A stretch of DNA of 64,000 nt, from positions 1,116,001-1,180,000 of the forward strand of contig JAHBBC010000006.1 in assembly GCA_019915015.1 (NCBI GenBank), written 5' to 3'. The DNA comes from Auriscalpium vulgare. Its lineage: Eukaryota; Basidiomycota; Agaricomycetes; Russulales; Auriscalpiaceae. Made by a program: the position numbers and the translations under genes. The notes beneath the pieces were generated by a model. The model worked only from the letters and a program-made list of their open reading frames with translations, was not told where the DNA came from and searched no databases. Of this stretch, positions 57,376 to 64,000 are shown in pieces (position 1 is the first letter of the stretch; each line of letters starts with the position of its first letter).

Positions 57376-59661
57376 ATGGACAGTCCGACGACGACCACCA
57401 AGGAGCAGCCCCGGCACACCCCGCAGCCCTCCCTGCACAATGTCGACCACGGCACGTCCAACCTGCGTGCCCGCGCGACACAGATCAAGCACAAGCTCAC
57501 CACACACCACGGCTGGTTCGGCGACTACGACTATGCATGGCTCTGCACCCCCACCCTCCCCTTCACCCTCCCGGGCCGCAAGAAACACGCGAGGGCCATG
57601 CCGCCTTTCTATGCCCTCGAGCAGGAGCTTCCGCTCTTCCTTGCCATCACCAGTGGCCTGCAACACGCTCTGGCCATGTTGGCCGGCCTCATCACGCCGC
57701 CTATCATCTTCTCGAATGCTCTCAACCTCGATGCCAAAACGTCGTCGTACATGATCTCGGCCTCGCTCATAGGATGTGGTCAGTCCTACCTGCACCCTGT
57801 GCGCTGATGAAGATTAACTCGTTTTCTAGGTATCCTTAGTTTGGTGCAGATGTCGCGCCTCAAGCTCTTTGGGGGATACTACCTTGGCACGGGTCTGATC
57901 TCCGTCGTCGGCACCAGTTTTGCAACGCTCAGCACAGCCAACTCAGTTCGTCGTCCTCTGCTCGGCGGCATGCGCTTCTTACCATTGTACAGATCTTTAA
58001 TGCAATGTATTCCGACGGGACGTGTCCCATGATCACACTAGCGGACGGTACGACCTCGCGAGGGCCTTGCCCCGACGCCTACGGAAAGGTGCTTGGTACG
58101 TCTCCTGCTCACTCTCGCCTCCCGGCCGCCCGCTGAATTTCTGTCGTGTCACCCGCAGGCACGTCCCTGGTCGCATCCTTCCTCGAAATTTTCATGTCAT
58201 TCATCCCCCCGCGCACGCTCCAACGCATCTTCCCTCCAATGGTAACAGGTCCGTGCCTCCTGCTGTCTCCTATGTTTTTGTCAAAATAACTCCGTCGGCA
58301 CACCGCCCAGGAACCGTCATTCTTCTCATCGGCGCATCGCTCATCGGCAGCTCCGGCATCCCCAACTGGGGCGGCGGATCCAACGACTGCCAGTCGCGTC
58401 CAGCCACGGGCTTCTTCGTGCTGTGCCCCGACATCACCGCCCCAAAGCCGCTGCTCTGGGGCTCGCCGCAGTTCATCGGCCTCGGCTTCCTCTCCTTCTC
58501 CACGATCCTGATGACGGAGCTTTTTGGCTCGCCGTTCCTTAAGAATATCTCGATTATCCTGGGGCTCGCGGTGGGTTGTATTGTGGCCGGCGCATGCGGG
58601 TACATTGACAGCTCGAGCATACGCTCGGCGCCGTCGATCACGTTCTTGTGGTGAGTCAAAGTCGCGTCTCCCGGGCGTGGTCAGCAATTGAGCGAGCATT
58701 CAAGGGTGCATACATTCAAGCTCAGCGTGTACGGGCCGGCAGTGCTTCCCATGCTGGCTGTCTACAGTATGTGCTCAATGTCTCTCTGCGACATACATAT
58801 ACTGATCGAGACCGGCCGCAGTCTCACTCGCCATGGAGGCCATCGGTGACATCACAGCATCTGCTGAAGTGTCGCGCGTCCCAGTTGAAGGAGAGGAGTT
58901 CGAGTCCCGCATCCAGGGCGGTGTCCTCGTGCGTGTGATCACCATTTGTCCTCACACAAACGCTGAGCCGCTTCCTTGTATACAGAGCGACGGCATCGGC
59001 GGGTTCTTCTCCGCGCTCTTCACGGTGACCCCGCTCTCCATCTTCGCCCAGAACAACGGCGTCATTGCCATTACGCGCTGCGCGAACCGCAACGCCGGAC
59101 GCTGGTGCTGCGTATTCCTCCTGATATTCGGCATCCTCGGGAAGGTCTCAGGCGTGTTCCTCGCAAGTGCGTCACTCCCCTGCTCACCCGTCCTCATACC
59201 TAGATTTGACATGCATTGCGCTACTAGTCCCGAACTCCGTTCTCGGGGGCGTAACAACGTTCCTCTTCGCGTCCGTCGGTGCGTCTGGCCTGCGCGTGCT
59301 GGCGTACACACGCTTCACGCGGCGCGACCGCTTCGTGCTCGCCGCGGCGCTCTCGTTCGGCTTCGGCGACCTGCTCAAGCCGGACATCTTCACGCACCTG
59401 TTCGACAACGTCAACGCGGGCAAGGGCCTCCGGGGTCTCCTCGACTCGATCACGATCGTCCTCAGCACACCGTGTACGCGTCTCTTGCGTTGTCGTGGTG
59501 AGATTGAGCTGACAGTTTTTTGGGATGTAGTTTTGGCTGCGGGCATCGTCGCGCTGACGCTGAACTTGATCTTGCCGAATGAGGACGCGAGAGAAGAGGA
59601 GGGCGATGACGTGGTCGATGTGGAGGATCAGAGCGTGCAAGTCGTGGACCGCAAGATATGA
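57376..59661 (+). CDS. Uric acid/xanthine permease (NAT/NCS2 family, UapA/UapC-like)
   Basis: This is a plasma-membrane purine transporter of the nucleobase-ascorbate family. The start MDSPTTTTKEQPRHTPQPSL has a cytosolic tail before the first membrane helix. Landmarks are LFLAITSGLQHALAMLAGLI with TPPIIFSN, SSYMISASLIGCGILSLVQM, GTSLVASFLEIFMSFIPPRT and LQRIFPPMVTGTVILLIGAS. The NAT signature is intact: FAQNNGVIAITRCANRNAGR, the QNxGxxxxT motif of uric acid/xanthine transporters. The C-terminal part (RFVLAAALSFGFGDLLKPDI, LAAGIVALTLNLILPNEDAR) ends in an acidic tail (EEEGDDVVDVEDQSV). About ten exons. In Aspergillus such genes are induced by uric acid and repressed by ammonium; GATA-like motifs upstream are compatible with that. 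Confidence 0.94.
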
Positions 59662-59795
59662 GTGAGAACGAGTGCGCAGTGTTTCGTGGGGTGATTTTTG
59701 TACGATCTTCCGGAGCTCATAACTTAGAATGAATTGGACAAACAAGAAACATAGTCCGCATGCATCCGTTCCATCCACCAGCCGCAGCCCGCCGC

Positions 59796-60792
59796 TCACA
59801 ATCCAAGAACCGAATCCATATCCGGGATATCCACCGCATTCCCCTCATCGTCCTCCAGCCCCGCCTCCACGCCCGCCTCCGCCGGCGCCGCCATCGCCAC
59901 GCCGCTGAGCACCTCTCGCACGGTGTCAAGCGCGGCCGCGGTGCGGTCGAGCTCGCGCACGGCATCGCGCACCTCGTCCTTCCACACGCCCGCACCCGCG
60001 CGGTACACGCGCAGCGCGTGCTCGGCGCGTGCGAGCCGCGCGCGCTGCTCGCCGTGCATGTCCTCCGCGAGCGCGAGGAGGCGCGGCGGGCCGTCGGGCG
60101 TGCGCCACGTCTTGGGCGCGTGCAGCGCCGCGTCGAGCGTCGGCAGCTAGGAGCATGTCGTCAGTCAGTTGCGAGGCATGGCATAGGAGAGGGCGCACCC
60201 CGGTTCTGCGGAGGTTGTTGGGGATTTGGGGGTCAGCTGGGGCCGCCTTCGCGCAGTGGCCATTTTGCGCGGGCACGCTCTCCTGGCTCGAGCTCGCGTC
60301 GTCCGTTGCCACAATCTCGACCTCGGCGGGCACTTCTGCAGGCAGGACGGGCGAGGTGTCCGCGTCCGCAGGCAGTTGGAGGCTTTGGAGCGGCACCGGC
60401 ACGCGCGCGGGCGACGGCCCGCGGCGCACTGCGTCCGCCGGCGAGCTCTCGAGCGCCTCCGGCGCCTCCGCGATGGACGCGCACGTCGACGGTGCGCGCA
60501 TCTGCAAGGGAAACGGCCGCTGCTGCTCCGCAGTTGCAGGCGAGATGGGGATTTTGATGATTGGCGGGAATGGCGTAGGCTGCTCGGGGAACGGGTGGAA
60601 TTGCAGCGTCGTTGTTGTAGTAGTTACGGTTGGCTGGAGGGGCGGCTTTTCAGAGGGGGTGCTGTTGCTGGAGGGCGACACGCGCAGGCCGTCGTCGGTG
60701 GAGGGCAGTCGGAGGAGCCGCGCGGGCAGCATCGTGAGCGTCCGCAGGCGTGTGCGCCGGCGCGGCTCGGTGTGCGAGCTGTCGTTGGGCAT
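59796..60792 (-). CDS. Conserved-looking protein of unknown function, coiled-coil C terminus
   Basis: The ATG at 60792 (MPNDSSHTEPRRRTRLRTLT) is chosen because a TATA element lies 52 bp upstream; an ATG at 60858 would place that TATA inside the gene. About 190 residues are disordered and rich in Pro, Ser, Thr and Ala. One intron (roughly 60145-60200) joins them to a helical block: ALHAPKTWRTPDGPPRLLAL with AEDMHGEQRARLARAEHALR, then VYRAGAGVWKDEVRDAVREL, and VREVLSGVAMAAPAEAGVEA. The end is acidic (VDIPDMDSVLGL). Heptad spacing suggests a coiled coil. I recognise no family. Codon use is GC-rich, which opens long antisense frames that I treat as shadows. Confidence 0.6.
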
Positions 60793-60843
60793 TGTTGCGG
60801 GTGCCTGGGGAGCGAGACACGTCGCGCTGGCGGGGACAGATAC

Positions 60844-60850
60844 TTTATAG
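60844..60850 (-). promoter_or_regulatory. TATA-like element of the coiled-coil protein gene
   Basis: On the minus strand the sequence reads CTATAAA, about 52 bp before the ATG at 60792. It is the only such element in the 304-bp interval and supports the shorter start. Confidence 0.4.
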
Positions 60851-61096
60851 GGAAACAAGCAGGAAGCAGCGCGTGCGACCAGCTTTCCAAAGGTCGCGAG
60901 CGGGCTCCCAGCCGAGCTTCGCGCTGCGATCTACAGGCCAGCTGCCCAACGCGTCGCGACCTACCGGCATTCTTACATCCTCCTTACGCTCGCCACTTCG
61001 TCAAGTCTTCGCATTGCTGTATTCAATGACGTGCCTAGAGTACAAATGATGCCAACCCAACATCTCGAAGCTGATAACTTACAAAGCGGCACCCCG

Positions 61097-63103
61097 CTAC
61101 CGCATGTCGACCGGAGGAATCCAGTCCGGCACGTTCCCCCACGTAAAGGATTTCGCCGCGAACGCCTCCTTTACGCTCTGCGGGAGTAGGGAGGAGTAAT
61201 TCGGTGGAAGCAGCGCGTCGTACGGGTCCAGCCCGGGCTGGTACGCCGACTTGGCGTTCGCGAAGTCGGGTGGCCCGGACTTGATTTTGGGCTCGGGTGC
61301 GGGCGCCGGGGCCGCGCCAAAGCCACCACCACCACCAGAGAACGCGGACGTGCCAAATGCTGAGGTGGGGGCCTGCGGTTGTCCAAAGGCGGATGTGGGC
61401 GCGGGCGCGGCGCCGAACGCAGATGTCGGCGCAGGCTGGCCAAAGGGCGACGTCGCCGCGGGCTGGCCGAAGGCTGATGTCGGCTGTTGAGGCTGACCAA
61501 AGGCAGACGTGGGCTGCTGGGCGGGCTGGCCGAACGCCGATGTTGGCTGCTGCGCCGCCTGGCCGAACGCCGATGTCGGCTGCGCTGATGTCGACGAGCC
61601 AAACCCACTCTGCCCGAACGCAGACGTCCCCTGCGTCGGCGCACCGCTGCCGAAAACAGATGGCTGCCCCTGCCCCAGCGGGCCGCCGCCTCCGAAGGCT
61701 GATTGCCCGAAGGCAGATCCTCCTGATGCGGGCCCTGCTGGAGAAGCAGCGGCACCAGGAGACGCCGTCGTGGAAAACGCCGTTGGGCCTCCACCTGCAA
61801 AAGCGGAGAATCCGCCGCCGCCGGTGTTACCAGTGCTCGCTCCGCCACCAAATGCGCCGGTACCTGTTGCGCCAAAAGCGGTAGCAGGCTTGAATGGTGA
61901 GGAGGATGAGAAGGCGGATTGGCCGAAGGCAGATTTAGGTTGGGCGAACGCGCTCATGGGTTGTCCGAATGCTGAAGTAGGTTGTGAGGCCGGCTGCCCG
62001 AACGCAGAGGTTGGCTGATGCGCAGGTTGGCCGAATGCAGAGGTGGGAGTTGGCTGGGACGACTGCCCAAAAGCTGAGGCGGCTGGCTGCGAGGGCTGAC
62101 CGAACGCAGAGGTGGCTGGCTGTGTGGGCTGACCAAAAGCTGAAGTGCCAGCTGGCTGACCAAAGGCGGAGGTGGCGGCTGGCTGTGAGGGCTGACCGAA
62201 GGCAGAAGTAGGTTGCTGGGCAGCCTGGCCTGACGCTGATGGCTGACCGAACGCAGGCTGACCAAAGCCAGTTGTTGTACGCGCACCTCCGAACGCACTG
62301 GTACCCGTCGTTGACCCAAACGCGGATGTGGCGGGCTTACCGAATGCTCCTCCACCGCTCCCAAAGGCTGAGCCACCTCCAAATGGCGCACCTGTCGATC
62401 CTCCCGCAAAGGCTGATCCAGATGTCGAACCAAAGGAAAGAGCTGGTGCTGTCGTGTCACCCATAGTTGTCTTCTTCGCTGCCTCATATGCTGACTTCGT
62501 ATCGTTGCGAACGCCGGCGAAGACTTGCTCCGCGCTGGCAGTCTTATCCTGTTCGTATTTCAACTGGAAATGATCGTCATGCGACACTTCCAAGCCGTCA
62601 GTAAGGTGTACACGCACATAGGCATCGATGTTTCCGCCCTTCATCGCCGTCACTGCTTTGATGCGCAACTCCTCAAAGGATTCGTCGAGATTGGGAAGGA
62701 GGTTAGGTTCGTGCTTGGCGGGACCATACGACGACAGAGGCCAGAGTGGCTTATCAGCGGACGTGCTGAAGTCCTTGACCATTGTGTCCAATCTGAGGTA
62801 GCGACAGTCGCCTCAGCTATGACCTTGTCCTGTGGGCGGGAAACAACACCCACGTGTAGGGAATGGTCTTCGGCACCCCGCCTGGTTGCCATGTCGAGCT
62901 AGCTAATTGAATACTTGAGTGAGGGTAAGCCAAGGTAGTTGGCTACGAACCGCCAAACGGTGGCCGTCTATTGTCCGCGCCTTGTGGATGTTCGTTGCGG
63001 CATGTGTTGCCAAACTTGCAAGCACCGCGCAGGAAGAATTGACAGACAGCCTGTAGTAGACGCGTGAGCGTACATCAGAAAACAAGCAGAGCGTACAAAC
63101 CAT
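61097..63103 (-). CDS. FG-repeat nucleoporin with CCCH zinc finger (Amo1/Nup42 type)
   Basis: This is a nuclear pore protein of the cytoplasmic face, resembling fission yeast Amo1 and budding yeast Nup42, with a zinc finger. Exon 1 is only the ATG codon (63101-63103); splicing gives MAVCQFFLRGACKFGNTCRN with EHPQGADNRRPPFG. The CCCH finger is Cys-x7-Cys-x5-Cys-x3-His. Later exons give DKPLWPLSSYGPAKHEPNLL with PNLDESFEELRIKAVTAMKG, the conserved block of these proteins. Then follow some 430 residues of FG repeats, mostly SAFGQP and related units. The C terminus is LDPYDALLPPNYSSLLPQSV with KEAFAAKSFTWGNVPDWIPP. The last block resembles the helical Nup42/Gle1-binding end. The middle exons between 62790 and 62950 are approximate. 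No frame break was seen. Confidence 0.85.
61270..62430. repeat. FG/SAFGQP tandem repeat region of the nucleoporin gene
   Basis: More than twenty imperfect units of 24-45 bp encode SAFGQP-type FG repeats on the minus strand (for example QPTSAFGQPAQQPTSAFGQP). The strand bias keeps long antisense frames open on the plus strand; these are shadows and not genes. Confidence 0.85.
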
Positions 63104-63376
63104 CGACGCCGGAAGGAAGGACCAGTGGGCGCTTAGTCATGCAGACCAAACGCAGGAACTGCGGCTCACGCGGTGACTCGCGGCTTTCGAAGACTCGGAA
63201 GAGGTCTTCGTTGCTATACCACGACCCACCCTGGCGTTGCTGTCGGTTCTATACCTCTTACTTGACAGGCCATACACTTTCAAAGCTCATCGGCTTGGAT
63301 ACCCCATTGCTCGGGTCTCGAAGGGCCCTCAGGCTCGCACATCGGCCCTCGCACAACGTAGGCCATCCACAACCCA

Positions 63377-64000
63377 ATGCCCGATGATACCCTCATTGTT
63401 CCAACCATCCTCCCAAATGGCACGCTACATTTTGCCTCCGTATCGCCCAACGGCACGGCGCAGGATGTGATCGAGGCACTTACCGCCGTCGATGAAGTCA
63501 GGACCGACGTGCTTGGGCACTTGCCGGCTCAAGGATGGGGTATGCAGAAGATCCAGAGGGAGCATCCTGGTCGTCAGTGGGAGGAGAGTGAGCTCGAAAG
63601 ATTAGGCGATGGTGCGCCGCATACTTTCTAATATTACACAGAGGTGTATTGACGCCGTCCCACAAGGTCTCCTCGACAGGGCTACTCCAGTCGGTCCATT
63701 GATCAAGAAAGCATCCTCGGACGCGTCACTTCAGCGCCACTTCTCTGCATTTTCCCTCACATCACATCTACACGCCCCCGCCTTGCGTCTGGTGTCCTTG
63801 CATCCTGCACTGTCTATCACGGTCTCCTTCGCGCGCGTACCGGAGATCCACGACGGGTTCACATGGCGATGCTTCTTTGTAAAGCACAGCACCGTCGAAG
63901 ATGTCGTCCAGATTGTCTCCGAGATGCTTGGACTTACGAAGTCACTCCCAGTACCGGGCGGAGGCGCACTGGAGTACGTGCTAGAAGAGGTTTGGGCAGA
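63377..64000 (+). CDS. 5' part of a probable Ras-association (RA) domain protein, runs off the window
   Basis: The start MPDDTLIVPTILPNGTLHFA continues with SVSPNGTAQDVIEALTAVDE and VRTDVLGHLPAQGWGMQKIQ, then EHPGRQWEESELERLGDG. An intron of about 65 bp (donor after GATG, acceptor cacaag) joins LLDRATPVGPLIKKASSDAS. Next is LSITVSFARVPEIHDGFTWR with CFFVKHSTVEDVVQIVSEML, a ubiquitin-like fold resembling an RA domain. I tentatively link it to fungal RA-PH proteins, but the PH part would lie beyond base 64000. The first block looks like a second ubiquitin-like domain. Partial at the 3' end. Confidence 0.5.

Noticed and set aside
59926..61029. Long plus-strand open frames over the unknown coiled-coil gene
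   Set aside because: They are shadows of GC-rich coding sequence; the minus-strand frame has a TATA box, an intron and a helical block.
61251..62018. Plus-strand frames over the nucleoporin repeats
   Set aside because: Repeat translation in the antisense frames comes from the SAFGQP units on the minus strand.

Overview
The window is nuclear DNA from a filamentous basidiomycete, most likely an Agaricomycete (mushroom or polypore type). Coding genes are cut by many introns of about 50-60 bp with GT...AG ends. The gene content is that of a mushroom-forming fungus: a multi-intron GMC oxidoreductase, an OPT transporter, remnants of a tyrosinase C-terminal domain, a stand-alone SRA/YDG protein and a DUF6697-like protein. 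Species and order cannot be read from the sequence. All gene models were assembled by eye from exon translations and splice sites. Their outer limits are usually good to the codon, but internal splice sites of the less conserved genes are approximate.

Layout. 0.2-5.5 kb (+): a spliceosomal cyclophilin-RRM protein, an intronless BTB protein and mitochondrial P5C dehydrogenase. 6.0-13.3 kb (-): an accessory block with a secreted GMC oxidoreductase and a DHA1-type MFS transporter, with gene-poor spacers of 1.9 and 1.5 kb. 14.8-18.6 kb (-): histidyl-tRNA synthetase and ribosomal protein uL1. 19.0-20.1 kb (+): a DUF6697-like protein. 20.6-25.5 kb (-): a hotdog-fold thioesterase and an OPT oligopeptide transporter, followed by a 1.9 kb spacer. 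27.3-35.8 kb: an SDR, NEDD8/RUB1 (five small exons), an AlkB-like dioxygenase, a TMEM135-like membrane protein, ribosomal protein eS12 and a Ski8-like WD40 protein. 35.9-43.4 kb: an O-fucosyltransferase-like type II membrane protein, VPS41 and an Aim19-like protein. 43.5-50.2 kb: an intracellular GH3 beta-glucosidase with a PA14 insert, the exomer component Chs5, and two eroded tyrosinase 3' ends. 50.8-56.4 kb: a chromatin and transcription group of CDK8, a class I histone deacetylase and an SRA-domain protein. 57.4-64.0 kb: a uric acid/xanthine permease, an unknown protein, a CCCH zinc-finger FG nucleoporin (Amo1/Nup42 type), and the 5' part of a probable Ras-association protein that runs off the window.

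Most genes are housekeeping genes that share a neighbourhood rather than a pathway. Places where neighbours may be linked are the GMC-MFS block (oxidation and efflux), the CDK8/HDAC divergent pair with the SRA gene beside it, and the two nitrogen-catabolic genes (P5CDH and purine permease), both preceded by GATA-type motifs. I did not find a new multi-gene system. The most unusual items are the GMC enzyme lacking its second catalytic histidine, the tandemly decayed tyrosinase ends, the stand-alone SRA protein, and the HisRS promoter whose TATA-like element overlaps the mitochondrial start codon.
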